Part shown: piece after piece, positions 55,801-59,236 of the stretch | Layout of the letters: the number at the start of each line of letters is the position of its first letter | Position numbering within the stretch: position 1 is the first letter of the stretch | Source of the DNA: Leptodactylus fallax | Lineage: Eukaryota; Chordata; Amphibia; Anura; Leptodactylidae | NCBI GenBank assembly: GCA_947044405.1 | Contig: CAMRHE010000157.1 | Coordinates: forward strand, 1,076,501-1,140,500 | DNA length: 64,000 nucleotides | Direction of reading: 5' to 3' | Notes under the pieces: model-generated | Seen by the model: the letters and a program-made list of their open reading frames with translations, nothing else | What the model was told of the DNA's origin: nothing | Databases searched by the model: none | Translations under genes and position numbers: made by a program

Positions 55801-56232
55801 CTTTGAGTCAAAAAATCTCATTATCATCTTTCATATGACACTAAAAATACTCTTCTAGGTTTTATAATGGCCAAGATTTATCTGTTTGGAATTACCCCCC
55901 AGCCTCAGTTTCCTTGCATTATATAAGAGCCCGTACACTCGTACACCAAGTGAAAGCAGAGTACAGCTCTCAATACAGAAACCAGGGATAGAATAAAAAA
56001 ATGCAGGATTTCACATAAAGGAGTCAAAATCTGTTAATAAAGTATTACAGAATGTATTAATGACTCAAATATTGCATGAAAATCTAAAGTTGTTCAAAAG
56101 TTTAGGTTTAAACGATACTAGAAATGGAATGCCTTCACAGCCTTACCTTCATCCTCACTGGATGGCTTTGGATGCCCATGGGGCAAATATGTCAGCTGAA
56201 CCTTCCTATTAATGCCAGAGAAATGTCCATAC
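6283..56232 (-). CDS. PPIP5K1: PPIP5K1, internal part of gene (exons listed separately)
   Basis: Diphosphoinositol pentakisphosphate kinase 1 is a cytosolic bifunctional enzyme. Its N-terminal ATP-grasp kinase phosphorylates InsP6 or 5-InsP7 at position 1, and a C-terminal histidine-acid-phosphatase-like domain reverses this. Visible here are about 600 codons of the phosphatase-like domain and the start of the low-complexity tail, in 13 firm exons plus two possible cassettes, all on the minus strand with GT-AG borders. Diagnostic segments in order: [135 protein letters not shown] and [19 protein letters not shown]. The tail segments SGGYRLF and MKQSGLG match paralogue 1 better than PPIP5K2. 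Kinase exons, start codon, stop codon and UTRs are off-window. Family and orthology are from memory of the protein family; exon borders are read from the sequence. Confidence 0.9.
6829..7551. repeat. Dispersed repeat with 'ttaaccact' termini, copy 1
   Basis: Starts 'ttaaccacttcaggacc' and ends 'tgagagtggttaa', giving short inverted termini. Interior blocks ('ggtaacacataaggttatag', 'cccctataaagccata', 'cccagttacagg', 'ggtcctcttggacccagcag') recur in reverse orientation at 17290-18259. Likely a non-autonomous DNA transposon. It also resembles the larger repeat from 60470 in its termini. Confidence 0.6.
8670..9370. repeat. Decayed 'gataggtcatcag'-type dispersed repeats
   Basis: Two adjacent, strongly decayed units carrying motifs such as 'aagtgtcagatcactggggg' and 'ccaatcctaaggatagatca', also recognisable at 10930-11180, 19260-19450, 28675-29050 and 35220-35540. 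No open frame. Family assignment by shared short motifs only. Confidence 0.4.
10569..10756. mobile_element. TA-flanked hairpin MITE, copy 1
   Basis: 188 bp with inverted termini 'cagatgtag' and 'ctacatctg', flanked by TA on both sides (10567-10568, 10757-10758), as expected for mariner-type elements. Inside is a second palindrome: 'cacagaagacaac' with A-rich sequence opposite T-rich 'gttgtcttctgt'. A relative lies at 40836-41011. Confidence 0.75.
11338..11560. repeat. Degenerate minisatellite, unit about 30-40 bp
   Basis: About six imperfect units of the type 'gtaacataatggcccctacagtgcccc'. The minus-strand translation is correspondingly periodic (repeated GHC.G.YV), which explains the long open frame there; it is not a gene. 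The unit shares the 'ataatg(g/t)cccc' core with tracts at 51450-51760 and 58910-59236. Confidence 0.7.
11700..12080 (-). mobile_element. Penelope-like terminal-repeat relic
   Basis: On the minus strand the segment shows the order seen in the terminal repeats of the element at 41100-47655: a hammerhead-like 'ggcaaaacgcgtgttgggg' stretch, then AT-rich sequence, ending in an 'aataaaattgtagtttattt' type tail. No coding sequence is attached. The similarity to the other copy is in layout and short motifs rather than extended identity, so this is tentative. Confidence 0.42.
12033..12078 (-). ncRNA. Degenerate hammerhead-like motif
   Basis: Minus strand: a small stem ('gccgttggc'), then AAAAC, a CGCG loop and GTGTTGGGG, resembling the right half (stem II, GAAAC, short stem III, cleavage site) of minimal hammerheads of Penelope elements. 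The CUGANGA half is not preserved. Probably inactive. Confidence 0.3.
12726..13147. mobile_element. TTAA-flanked fold-back MITE
   Basis: Termini 'ggaggacctttcaccacc' and 'ggtggtgaaaggtcctct' are inverted repeats, flanked on both sides by TTAA (12722-12725, 13148-13151), the target of piggyBac-type and some other DNA transposons. Symmetry continues inward ('tatcaggcaccaaaagcag' opposite 'ctgtttggtgcctgatatg'), so nearly the whole 422 bp can fold back. Non-coding. Confidence 0.75.
13656..13746 (-). CDS. PPIP5K1: PPIP5K1 window exon 13
   Basis: 91 nt, acceptor CCAACCCACAG, donor GTATGT. It encodes [20 protein letters not shown], then [10 protein letters not shown]. The SGGYRLF and MKQSGLG motifs are those of PPIP5K1; PPIP5K2 differs here. 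It starts in phase 0, compatible both with exon 11 directly and with either cassette, and ends in phase 1. Confidence 0.93.
14510..14900. repeat. Miniature-element cluster ('taggctacacaaacacgacc')
   Basis: Consists of two or three related blocks with 'tgcggctgtgtgt', 'gccgcaaa' and 'ctattcatttctttggg' in both orientations, typical of hAT-like MITEs of amphibian genomes. A related, more decayed unit lies at 14020-14180. Ends not fixed. Confidence 0.45.
15640..15710. repeat. AT-rich palindromic tract
   Basis: About 70 bp almost entirely A/T, with nested palindromes ('taatatattatatatta', 'atcattatcataatgat'). No other function is indicated. Confidence 0.6.
16618..17060. repeat. Dispersed repeat 'gtgaatataagaaac', copy 1
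   Basis: Starts 'aggtgaatataagaaac' and ends near 'aaattttcttatatgtactatccatttatag'. The same start, the shared 'gagagctct' block and the same end ('gattttcttatctttacatc') occur at 29283-29748, same orientation. Non-coding, probably a non-autonomous DNA transposon. Confidence 0.55.
17290..18259. repeat. Dispersed repeat with 'ttaaccact' type, copy 2 (inverted relative to 6829-7551)
   Basis: Ends 'ggcccggtactgaagtgttgttaac' and shares with 6829-7551, in reverse orientation, blocks such as 'gctgggtcctacaggacccag', 'gccccagttacaggg', 'gaccttatggggacacaatg', 'aaaacagacacattttcc' and 'ccctatgtgttacc'. Contains a perfect 13-bp-arm hairpin 'ctgtgtatacagc...gctgtatacacag' near 17514-17550 and A-rich microsatellite. 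The left border is approximate. Confidence 0.55.
19740..20095. repeat. Dispersed miniature repeat, copy 2
   Basis: Relative of 2014-2520. Starts 'aaaggggtattcccatc' and ends 'gatgggaaaatccctgta', an imperfect inverted terminus, with internal hairpin 'tatctctgtatataaatacagagata'. It is preceded at 19440-19735 by another miniature repeat ('aatgcggcaggttttcccag'). Non-coding. Confidence 0.55.
20583..20732 (-). CDS. PPIP5K1: PPIP5K1 Arg-rich cassette exon (NLS-like)
   Basis: 150 nt, phase 0-0 (50 codons), acceptor TTTGATTTCAG, donor GTGTTT (weak). It encodes [16 protein letters not shown], then [17 protein letters not shown], and ends ITNLASWRQ directly before VLSE of the next exon. Long PPIP5K2 isoforms have a cassette with the same layout: GRRRRRSGE, then a Ser/Pro-rich stretch, then a SWQQ end joined to VVSE. 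In human PPIP5K2 this basic cluster has been reported as a nuclear-localisation signal modulated by phosphorylation. Because the phase is symmetric, inclusion is probably optional. Confidence 0.8.
21862..22037. mobile_element. Short MITE 'aagggaacctgtca'
   Basis: 176 bp with inverted termini 'ttcaagggaacctgtca' and 'tgacaggttccctttaa'. The TTAA-like flanks suggest a piggyBac/Kolobok-type target. Non-coding. Confidence 0.7.
22345..22665. mobile_element. MITE 'ttagggctgagcagttaatc', copy 1
   Basis: 321 bp with inverted termini ('ttagggctgagcagttaat' opposite 'ataatcgcccagctcta'). A longer relative is at 26196-26632. Non-coding. Confidence 0.65.
23908..24086. repeat. 88-bp tandem duplication (two units)
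   Basis: The unit starting 'ctgcaagctgctctgtgcaa' at 23908 repeats at 23996 with only a few differences (for example 'atctcacat' against 'atcttacat' and 'tctattagat' against 'tctataagat'). High identity implies a recent local duplication in the intron. No coding role is seen. Confidence 0.9.
25004..25093 (-). CDS. PPIP5K1: Candidate PPIP5K1 cassette exon (weak acceptor)
   Basis: 90 nt, open as 30 codons in phase 0-0, so it can be inserted between exons 11 and 12 without disturbing frame. It encodes [18 protein letters not shown], then [12 protein letters not shown], with donor GTAGGA. The acceptor CCACTTTAAG lacks a good polypyrimidine tract, which is the main doubt. In PPIP5K2 a Ser/Pro-rich cassette with an SSPEG motif precedes the Arg-rich cassette, so a Pro/Ser-rich exon here is plausible by position. 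Transcript support would be needed; it could equally be a chance open frame. Confidence 0.42.
25856..26022 (-). CDS. PPIP5K1: PPIP5K1 window exon 11, start of tail; one-base frame anomaly
   Basis: 167 nt as read, acceptor TTTACTTTAG, donor GTAAAC. It encodes [19 protein letters not shown], then [20 protein letters not shown] and ME. It aligns with the PPIP5K1 tail (TNQGSMENL and SPLIRNRKAGSME in human). Exon 10 ends in phase 0 and the exon 11 tail ends in phase 0, but 167 is not divisible by three. A run of nine A near the exon start is one short of the frame that would give the NEE-type start seen in human. This is either an assembly homopolymer error or a real indel. The basic [10 protein letters not shown] stretch resembles kinase sites (inference). 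Confidence 0.88.
26023..27405 (-). other. Intron between exons 10 and 11 (1.4 kb)
   Basis: Contains a 437-bp miniature element (26196-26632) with 'agggctgggcgatta' termini. The rest (26640-27405) shows no recognisable feature. Confidence 0.8.
26196..26632. mobile_element. MITE 'tagggctgggcgatta', copy 2
   Basis: 437 bp with inverted termini 'tagggctgggcgattat' and 'ttaatcgcccatcccta'. It extends to within about 175 bp of exon 11. Non-coding. Confidence 0.7.
27406..27522 (-). CDS. PPIP5K1: PPIP5K1 window exon 10
   Basis: 117 nt (39 codons, phase 0-0), acceptor GTTTCCAG, donor GTAAGA. It encodes [20 protein letters not shown], then [33 protein letters not shown] closes the phosphatase-like domain in the family, and what follows is the low-complexity C-terminal tail. 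Confidence 0.95.
27634..28402. repeat. GC-rich fold-back element
   Basis: Begins 'aaaggggttgtctgggataac' and ends 'ccccggaaaactccttt'. The centre is a long palindrome with 18-bp perfect arms ('atccacctctactgcgca' near 27953 and its complement near 27984) and 'gcgctgctct' arms further out. Purine- and pyrimidine-rich flanks (27820-27850, 28140-28215) explain long spurious open frames here. Non-coding. Confidence 0.6.
28675..29050. repeat. 'gataggtcatcag'-type dispersed repeat, best copy
   Basis: Opens 'gaggataggtcatcagtatg' and closes 'cctatggacaggtcatcag', with inverted inner motifs ('attcaagtaataggag' against 'attacttgaataggag'). Related decayed copies occur at 8670-9370, 10930-11180, 19260-19450 and 35220-35540. 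Confidence 0.55.
29283..29748. repeat. Dispersed repeat 'gtgaatataagaaac', copy 2
   Basis: Shares start, 'gagagctct' block and end with 16618-17060 (see that entry). A 132-codon open frame on the minus strand is within this repeat and is not credible as a gene. Confidence 0.55.
31236..31343 (-). CDS. PPIP5K1: PPIP5K1 window exon 9
   Basis: 108 nt (36 codons, phase 0-0), acceptor TCCTAG, donor GTAAGT. It encodes [20 protein letters not shown], then [16 protein letters not shown]. Sixty-two of its 108 bases (31253-31314) recur in inverted orientation, with one mismatch, at 32336-32397 in the intron before exon 8. Confidence 0.96.
31344..31923 (-). other. Intron between exons 8 and 9
   Basis: 0.58 kb of AT-rich unique-looking sequence. 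No feature is recognised. Confidence 0.8.
31924..32038 (-). CDS. PPIP5K1: PPIP5K1 window exon 8
   Basis: 115 nt, acceptor TTTTCTAG, donor GTAAGT. It encodes [20 protein letters not shown], then [18 protein letters not shown]. In the family this His-rich segment lies where classical histidine acid phosphatases carry the second catalytic motif. It ends in phase 0. Confidence 0.96.
32336..32397 (+). pseudogene. Inverted partial copy of PPIP5K1 exon 9
   Basis: 62 bases match 31253-31314 of exon 9 in opposite orientation with a single difference (GCC to GTC). The copy reads [20 protein letters not shown] on the plus strand, then a one-base insertion leads to TGA. It starts and ends inside the exon, with no intron borders and no poly(A), so it is neither a duplicated exon with splice sites nor a typical processed pseudogene. 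It lies in the intron preceding exon 8, antisense to its own gene. Confidence 0.92.
33290..33560 (+). repeat. L2/CR1-like retroelement 3' tail (degenerate)
   Basis: Translated fragments such as [15 protein letters not shown], followed by 'gtatgtacagcaccctag' and 'aggtgctgatttttacaaat', resemble the 3' tails of L2/CR1-type elements in amphibians ('tacagcgctgcggaatatg...gcgctatataaat'). No reverse transcriptase is recognisable. Recalled from memory of such repeats. Confidence 0.42.
34206..34333 (-). CDS. PPIP5K1: PPIP5K1 window exon 7
   Basis: 128 nt, acceptor GTTTGCAG, donor GTGAGT. It encodes [20 protein letters not shown], then [36 protein letters not shown] across the exon 7/8 junction resembles PPIP5K1 more than PPIP5K2. 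It ends with two bases (phase 2) that exon 8 completes as Leu. Confidence 0.95.
34334..34908 (-). other. Intron between exons 6 and 7
   Basis: 0.57 kb. Contains a miniature element at about 34353-34612, starting 'taaggctacggtcacacttg', with a short internal inverted repeat around a 'cccattatagtctatggggt' centre. A poly(A) run of about 29 bases follows at 34811-34839. Confidence 0.6.
34909..35132 (-). CDS. PPIP5K1: PPIP5K1 window exon 6
   Basis: 224 nt, acceptor TTCTCCTAG, donor GTAGGT; the longest visible exon. It encodes [40 protein letters not shown] and CVKYDVQHN, then [16 protein letters not shown]. This is one of the best-conserved parts of the phosphatase-like domain and the most secure single piece of evidence for the gene identity. 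It ends in phase 0. Confidence 0.97.
35133..35712 (-). other. Intron between exons 5 and 6
   Basis: 0.58 kb. The middle (about 35220-35540) resembles the 'gataggtcatcag'-type dispersed miniature repeat also seen at 8670-9370 and 10930-11180, in decayed form. Confidence 0.55.
35713..35854 (-). CDS. PPIP5K1: PPIP5K1 window exon 5
   Basis: 142 nt, acceptor TTCTTGTAG, donor GTGAGT. It encodes [20 protein letters not shown], then [20 protein letters not shown] and EDPKSA. In human PPIP5Ks this is the segment with TCDKVYALIQSLTSQIRQR. It starts in phase 0 and ends in phase 1, and exon 6 completes the Asp codon. Confidence 0.95.
35855..36784 (-). other. Intron between exons 4 and 5
   Basis: 0.93 kb, AT-rich. 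The segment near 36115-36460 (gene-poor, 'aaggtggccatatat' type) looks like a decayed dispersed repeat. Nothing else is recognised. Confidence 0.7.
36785..36967 (-). CDS. PPIP5K1: PPIP5K1 window exon 4
   Basis: 183 nt (61 codons, phase 0-0), acceptor TTAACAG, donor GTAGCT. It encodes [20 protein letters not shown] followed by the acidic/serine stretch [17 protein letters not shown] and [20 protein letters not shown]. The Asp/Ser cluster is characteristic of PPIP5Ks and is a likely phosphorylation-prone surface loop (inference). Confidence 0.95.
37137..37353. mobile_element. Fold-back MITE 'gctaaagcctcatgttgcag'
   Basis: About 217 bp. 'gcctcatgttgcagaaatgc' at the left is complementary to 'gctgcaacgtggggc'-type sequence at the right ('cagcttttctgcaacgtggg'), and inner arms 'tttttggttgcagattt' and 'aaatctgcaacaaaaa' also pair. 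The loop contains a G10 run (37191-37201). Related termini occur at 49260-49520. Confidence 0.7.
38607..40233 (+). mobile_element. Complete Tc1/mariner element A (inactive)
   Basis: 1,627 bp flanked by TA (38605-38606, 40234-40235). Inverted termini begin 'cagtacagaccaaaagtttg' and extend about 267 bp (38607-38874, 39967-40233) with high identity. It carries one transposase gene in the plus orientation (next entry), antisense to PPIP5K1. The right terminus is 29 bp from the exon 3 splice donor. Similarity between the two long termini indicates moderate age. Confidence 0.95.
39018..40071 (+). pseudogene. Tc1 transposase pseudogene (element A)
   Basis: About 350 codons, starting [11 protein letters not shown]. 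It is interrupted by an in-frame TGA at 39051 (codon 12) and by a one-base insertion near 39869. In the corrected frame the third catalytic position (the Glu after SPDLNP) is a TAG at 39874. The N-terminal paired-like helix-turn-helix region ([20 protein letters not shown]) and the first two catalytic Asp residues ([22 protein letters not shown]) are retained. The gene is dead through three independent lesions. The last ~34 codons lie inside the right terminal repeat. Confidence 0.93.
40263..40384 (-). CDS. PPIP5K1: PPIP5K1 window exon 3
   Basis: 122 nt, acceptor ATATTGCAG, donor GTAGAA (weak at +4 to +6). It encodes [20 protein letters not shown], then [19 protein letters not shown], the near-invariant stretch following the Gly-rich turn of exon 2. 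It starts in phase 1 relative to exon 2 and ends in phase 0. A Tc1 transposon terminates only 29 bp downstream of the donor, so the 5' splice site sits next to a transposon terminal repeat. Confidence 0.95.
40836..41011. mobile_element. TA-flanked hairpin MITE, copy 2
   Basis: 176 bp with inverted termini 'cagatgtagcagagttaacc' and 'gggttaactctgctacattt', flanked by TA at both ends (40834-40835, 41012-41013). Inner arms 'cttatcacagaa' and 'ttctgtgataag' also pair. Same family as 10569-10756. Confidence 0.75.
41100..41823 (-). repeat. Penelope terminal repeat, left copy (inverted)
   Basis: Reverse complement of 46980-47655 over nearly its whole length. Shared landmarks are 'aatgccacctata', 'ttggcatatc', 'acacattacatgct', 'gtggtctgtgag' and 'cgaagtcttaagtata'. 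It joins directly to the polyprotein remnant at 41824. It carries the better-preserved hammerhead motif (41741-41784). Confidence 0.85.
41741..41784 (-). ncRNA. Hammerhead ribozyme motif (Penelope type, well preserved)
   Basis: Minus-strand order: CCTC, CTGACGA, one A, GTCTT, loop AAGTAT, AAGAC, GAAAC, loop ACAC, GTT, GGGG. This matches the minimal hammerhead layout: stem I (CCTC with GGGG), core CUGANGA, stem II of 5 bp, GAAA, a two-pair stem III with 4-nt loop, and U as the cleavage-site base. The extra A between the core and stem II is the one departure. In Penelope elements such short-stem III motifs are known to act mainly as dimers. Confidence 0.68.
41824..42090 (+). pseudogene. Penelope reverse transcriptase, C-terminal remnant
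   Basis: 89 codons open, beginning [20 protein letters not shown], with [20 protein letters not shown] and [11 protein letters not shown]. It resembles the thumb/linker region of Penelope reverse transcriptases between the catalytic core and the endonuclease. No YxDD-type core is present. It is interrupted by a solo LTR at 42091, after which the frame resumes with breaks. Confidence 0.7.
42091..42803 (+). mobile_element. Solo LTR inserted in the Penelope ORF
   Basis: 713 bp beginning TGTAATGC and ending GGCATAACA (TG...CA), flanked by a perfect 5-bp duplication TTTAC (42086-42090 and 42804-42808). A TATATAAG box lies at 42421-42428 and an AATAAA signal at 42707-42712, in plus orientation. 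Short internal repeats ('gataaaatggctgccc' twice; 'ttgattacctt' several times). No internal retroviral genes are present. The 5-bp duplication fits Gypsy/ERV-type integrases. Confidence 0.85.
42804..43358 (+). pseudogene. Penelope GIY-YIG endonuclease remnant
   Basis: Fragments in shifting frames read [10 protein letters not shown], then [11 protein letters not shown] (the Cys-rich linker motif typical of Penelope proteins), then [38 protein letters not shown] corresponds to the second half of the GIY-YIG signature, and the R....EH block is the next conserved piece. At least one frameshift near 42935 and a small deletion before CPC make it non-functional. Confidence 0.72.
43365..44275 (-). 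mobile_element. LTR-like segment inserted in the Penelope 3' region
   Basis: On the minus strand: a GGGTATAAAAGA promoter-like box (43913-43924), an AATAAA signal (43431-43436), and directly after that a PBS-like 'tggtgaacccgaca' (43382-43395) and a GGTGAG donor-like site. This is the order expected for LTR plus the first bases of a retroelement leader. Exact ends and target duplication could not be fixed, and no genes are present. Confidence 0.5.
45012..46597 (+). mobile_element. Complete Tc1/mariner element B (inactive)
   Basis: 1,586 bp flanked by TA (45010-45011, 46598-46599). Inverted termini begin 'cagtgaggaaaaaagtattt' and 'cagtggggaaaaaaagtatt' and pair over about 200 bp (45012-45214, 46399-46597). 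It carries a plus-strand transposase pseudogene. It was inserted into the 3' part of the Penelope-like element, so it is younger than that element. Confidence 0.95.
45371..46382 (+). pseudogene. Tc1 transposase pseudogene (element B)
   Basis: Starts [20 protein letters not shown] with an N-terminal helix-turn-helix ([19 protein letters not shown]) and ends ANKGYITKY. All three catalytic acids are retained ([36 protein letters not shown]). The reading frame is broken once, near 45934-45937, where about 11 bases of the family's Gly-rich segment after VKHG are missing. Upstream codons run in one frame to that point and downstream codons in another. It is the best-preserved transposase in the window. 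Confidence 0.93.
46980..47655 (+). repeat. Penelope terminal repeat, right copy
   Basis: Plus-strand partner of 41100-41823 (see that entry), ending in 'aaataaatttatatgatttg' and 'attttgctcttagtttatta', the A/T-rich tail. It contains a decayed hammerhead motif at 47027-47069. Confidence 0.82.
47027..47069 (+). ncRNA. Hammerhead ribozyme motif, decayed copy
   Basis: Order: CTGACGA, A, GTCTT, AAGTAT, AATAC, GAAAC, GCAC, ATC, AGGG. Compared with the left copy, one stem II pair is lost (AAGAC to AATAC) and the stem III pairing G has become A, so cleavage activity is unlikely. Confidence 0.55.
47724..48838 (-). mobile_element. Tc1-like element E, internally deleted relic
   Basis: 1,115 bp with imperfect inverted ends ('cactcaatgacaaaaaa' at the left, 'ttttttgtcaaatgagtc' at the right), flanked by TA (47722-47723, 48839-48840). 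The minus strand carries transposase remnants: [20 protein letters not shown] (second catalytic Asp) and [14 protein letters not shown] (third catalytic Glu). The N-terminal part is mostly gone. It represents a further Tc1 family. Confidence 0.75.
51450..51760. repeat. Simple tandem tract 'ataatgccccttat'
   Basis: Irregular units such as 'ttatataaatgatattcccc' and 'cttataatgccccc', about 20-35 bp. Preceded (51035-51400) by a MITE-like block 'aaggctgtgttcaaacggag', containing 'ttttcaatgggaggcagaga'. Non-coding. Confidence 0.6.
54429..54609. mobile_element. Palindromic MITE
   Basis: About 180 bp with inverted ends 'aggggggagttcacactacc'-type ('gggagttcacactaccg' opposite 'cggtagtgtgaactccc') and pairing inner arms ('actttag' and 'ctaaag', 'gtcttcc' and 'ggaagac'). 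It lies about 230 bp beyond the exon 2 splice donor (downstream in transcription). A further decayed miniature repeat lies at 53935-54420. Confidence 0.7.
54837..54962 (-). CDS. PPIP5K1: PPIP5K1 window exon 2
   Basis: 126 nt, acceptor CTACACAG, donor GTATGT. It encodes [16 protein letters not shown] followed by [17 protein letters not shown], a core element of the phosphatase-like fold in VIP1/PPIP5K proteins. It begins with two bases completing a Gly-Asp split codon and ends in phase 1. The next intron (14.5 kb) is the longest in the window and is filled with nested transposable elements. Confidence 0.95.
54963..56146 (-). other. Intron between exons 1 and 2
   Basis: 1.18 kb. Most of it is the fold-back element at 55459-55970. 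The rest shows no recognisable feature. Confidence 0.8.
55459..55970. mobile_element. Long fold-back element
   Basis: About 512 bp. 'agagctgaaatgtgtatact' and 'ctttcactaggtgt' at the left pair with 'acaccaagtgaaag' and 'cagagtacagctct' at the right, and 'gagctcttgcataatgcaag' pairs with 'cttgcattatataagagc'. Pairing continues in part towards the centre. Non-coding. Confidence 0.7.
56147..56232 (-). CDS. PPIP5K1: PPIP5K1 window exon 1 (phosphatase-like domain)
   Basis: 86 nt between a TTTTCCAG acceptor and a GTAAGG donor. It encodes the strongly conserved [15 protein letters not shown] block, then a variable Pro/Ser/Glu-rich loop ([11 protein letters not shown]). It starts with the last base of a split codon and ends with the first base of another (phase 1), which exon 2 completes as Asp. 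The RHGxRxP motif of histidine acid phosphatases precedes this block in the family, so it lies in an exon beyond the window. Confidence 0.93.
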
Positions 56233-56995
56233 CTGGAAAACAAAAATGAAATAAAGGTCATCCTACAAAATAAATATATCTGACAGAAACAGTCAGTATA
56301 AATTCTCCATGTCTCAAACAAAGTACTGCTATGAAATGTCTTTTAATACTGCCTCCCAGGACTGTAAAAGAACGGTTTATTGTATTAATTTGTCCCAAAA
56401 AGTGTTTTCAAATGCAGTTAACAGGACACTGGCAACTAATATACTATATCTGCGGCTATTACACAGGAAATGAATGCAAATCACTTTTGGTGGGCTATTT
56501 AAACATTGCCTGAGTAGAAGTTGTTTCCTAGATGCTGCCTCTAGCCTGTTATACACTTCCCTTACCAGCCTAATTTAACCCAGCTTTCCCAGTTCGACTC
56601 TGCCTCTTTTCTGAGCCCTTTTTCTCTTTTATGATTTCAGTTTGACCTCTGGCCTGGACTCCTAAATTTGCTTCTATTATGCTCTCTGGATTTGTCGTCT
56701 TTGGATGATCTCCCAATTTTGACCTATGGATGTAGCCTGACTACTCTACCATGGCTGCATAGCTGCTGCCAATTGATGACTACTCTGAGTCACAACCTGG
56801 GGATCCGACTGGTTAAGCCCAACATAACTTCCAGGGATCCCTGGTGAACGATGGAAGGTTCTCTTAAACACCACATCTCACCTAGGGTGGTAAAGATATT
56901 ACCATTGACATTCATGCACTAACAGCATCAATAACTAATGTAAAGAAAATGGATCAAGTTTTCACAGGAGCAGTCTCATGATGACATATACGGTC

Positions 56996-57020
56996 TTATC
57001 CCCTTATCAGGGGATAAGAC
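56996..57020. repeat. Perfect short palindrome
   Basis: 'ggtcttatcccc' is followed after a short loop by its exact complement 'ggggataagacc'. It is probably the core of a small decayed inverted-repeat element; it is not a bacterial-type terminator in this context. Confidence 0.6.
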
Positions 57021-57429
57021 CATAAAATTGAGGGTTCACTACCTGGTATCTCTCCACTATGAGCCAGAATGGAGAGCTAATCTGCAGGATTGTCTCCTGT
57101 TCTTGGGGACTTCAGATGACCTTAGAAAATCAGATGATTGTCCCAGGCTGTATTCTAAAAGGGGCAGTCTCTGATGAGACAATCACTTTAAAACAAAAAA
57201 CTATTTTTTTTTCTGGCAACCAACCTGATGCAAATTGCATGGACGAGTGCCAAACTCACTAAAATATTGCATAAATGTATGTGAATTTGGCATAAAGAAT
57301 GCCCTTTAGCAAAATCCTTCTAAAAAGTACTGTATGTACATAAGTCACATTGAAAACAGCCAAAGATGTTGCCATCAGATGCCTTACACATGCATACTGT
57401 ATGTTTACATCATTTTCATTACGTCAAGC

Positions 57430-57508
57430 CCCAATGGGGACTATGACTGAATATATCTGTAATGTGCTGCAGATTATGTTGACACTATATAAATAATAGA
57501 AATAAAGA
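57430..57508 (+). repeat. L2/CR1-like 3' tail
   Basis: 'aagccccaatggggactatg', then 'atctgtaatgtgctgcagat' and 'ttgacactatataaataat': the recognisable tail of amphibian L2/CR1-like elements ('gtgctgcggaatatgttggcgctatataaat'). No coding part remains. Confidence 0.5.
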
Positions 57509-58909
57509 ACACGCAAATTTGACCAGACCTGCCAATTATGACACTCTAATGTGTGTGGCGTCCTCCCAAATCTACTGGCAGATGTCAGGGGAAAGTGAGC
57601 ACTTAGACGTGATCATTTTACTCTTGTGGAGAAAAGCCACTGTCAGACACTCTCCTCATTCAGGACACCTTCACCACTCAGCCAAGCCCAGTGTGAATGG
57701 TATGGGGGAGTTGGTCAACAGCTATCGTAGATGTATTGCTAGCTTTAGTCTCTGAGGGAGGGACTGTACTCCATATCTACCTAAACACTGTTCAATTCAT
57801 TTCAGCTGCTATAATGCAAACACCTCCCCTGCTGCACGGTCTATACACATACAGGAAATAAGAGTGTGTTTAAAAATAAATGGAATTTGGTGCAGATTTT
57901 TTGGCAAAATCCACCTCAAAATCAGCGCCAGATTCCACCCGGATTCTGCCTCCTATCGTTTTTAATGATGGACACTGAAAGTAAGCATCCTGTTCGATCT
58001 TGAGGGAGGGGGAGGGTGGAAAAGGAATTTCAAGTAAAATGAAATTACATGAGCCATTCTGTTTAAAACAATTTAATTTTTGAATTTGCTGATTTTTTTA
58101 TTAACAGAATATACCATAAATGTCTCCTGAACCCCTGTTCCAACTGGTGACATGGTAGAACTGGAGAAGTGGCCGTGCACGCGTGGCTCTACATTCAATT
58201 TTATGTGAGTTTTTAAAGTCAAACAAGTGTGGGCACACGACCACTGCTCTAGTCACTGTGGTTATGGCACCAATCTGCTCCGTGGATCTGGGGAATCCCT
58301 ATTCTGGAGATAGGTGTAGGTCTCATTTATCAGACATTTATGGCATACCAGAGTGGAGAATGATTTGCTGTAAGTTTGGAAGGTTTTATTTGGGAAGACT
58401 GCTGCTACCATTCGGATAGAGATGGAAGGGGGGAGACTGCACCTGCTGTTAGTAGATGAGAAGGATGGGGGGCGATGATGCTACCAGTGACGCTGTACTG
58501 TGATGTTTGGCTGTTCTGGATGCTATCATTTGGCACTGCTGGGGAGGTATTTTGTGTGCAATGTGGTATTTCGAGTTGCTGGAGGTATTATGTGCTCTAC
58601 ATTGTGGCATTTATTTGGTGCTCGATTGTAGTATTTCTATGGTAGTAAGGCCCTGGCATTACAACAGACTGATTGGTGAGGCCAGAGTCGAAAAAATTTG
58701 AGAAACCCTATAGGGTATTAGCATTATAATGTCTCCTTAGTGGCCTCATACAATATAATGCCCCATAGTGGCCCATCTAACTATCAAATGCCCCTGCAGA
58801 GGCATCAGACATCAAAAGGTTCCCCCCCAGGGGGCCCTCATACATTAACCTATCCCACACTGGTGGCCCCTCTGACATTATATTATTATGTCCACCTCCA
58901 TTTTGTGCC

Positions 58910-59236
58910 CACAATATAATGTCCCCTTCCCCAGGCTACTTCTCCCAGTATAATGTCCCCTTTCCATGTTGCCCCCCCCCCCCCCAGTATAATGATGTCC
59001 CCTTTCCAGGTTACGCCCCTAGTATAAAGGTCCCTTTTCCAGGTTGCACTTCCCCAAGTATAATGATGTCCCCTTTCCAGGTTGCCCCCAAACATAAATG
59101 TCCCCTTACCAGGTCGCGCTCCTCCCAGTACAATGTCCCCTATCCAGGTTGCCACCCTGCCCAGTATAATGTCCCCTATCCAGTTTGCCCCCGCCCCAGT
59201 ATAATGTCCCCTTTCCATGTTGCCCCCACCCCAATG
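58910..59236. repeat. Minisatellite, unit 'cagtataatgtcccctttccaggttgcccc' type
   Basis: About ten imperfect units of 30-40 bp ('agtataatgtcccc' plus 'tttccaggttgcccc'). Both strands are open because of the period, giving WKGDIILG-type repeats on the minus strand; this is not a gene. It is followed by a poly(A) run of about 27 (59246-59272). Confidence 0.85.

Noticed and set aside
56996..57020. Perfect hairpin as a transcription terminator
   Set aside because: Rho-independent terminators do not apply in this nuclear vertebrate context; no T-tract function implied.
58886..59218. 110-codon open frame on the minus strand with repeated W.GDIILG
   Set aside because: Its period equals the underlying minisatellite unit and the opposite strand is open as well; it is a repeat translation, not a gene.
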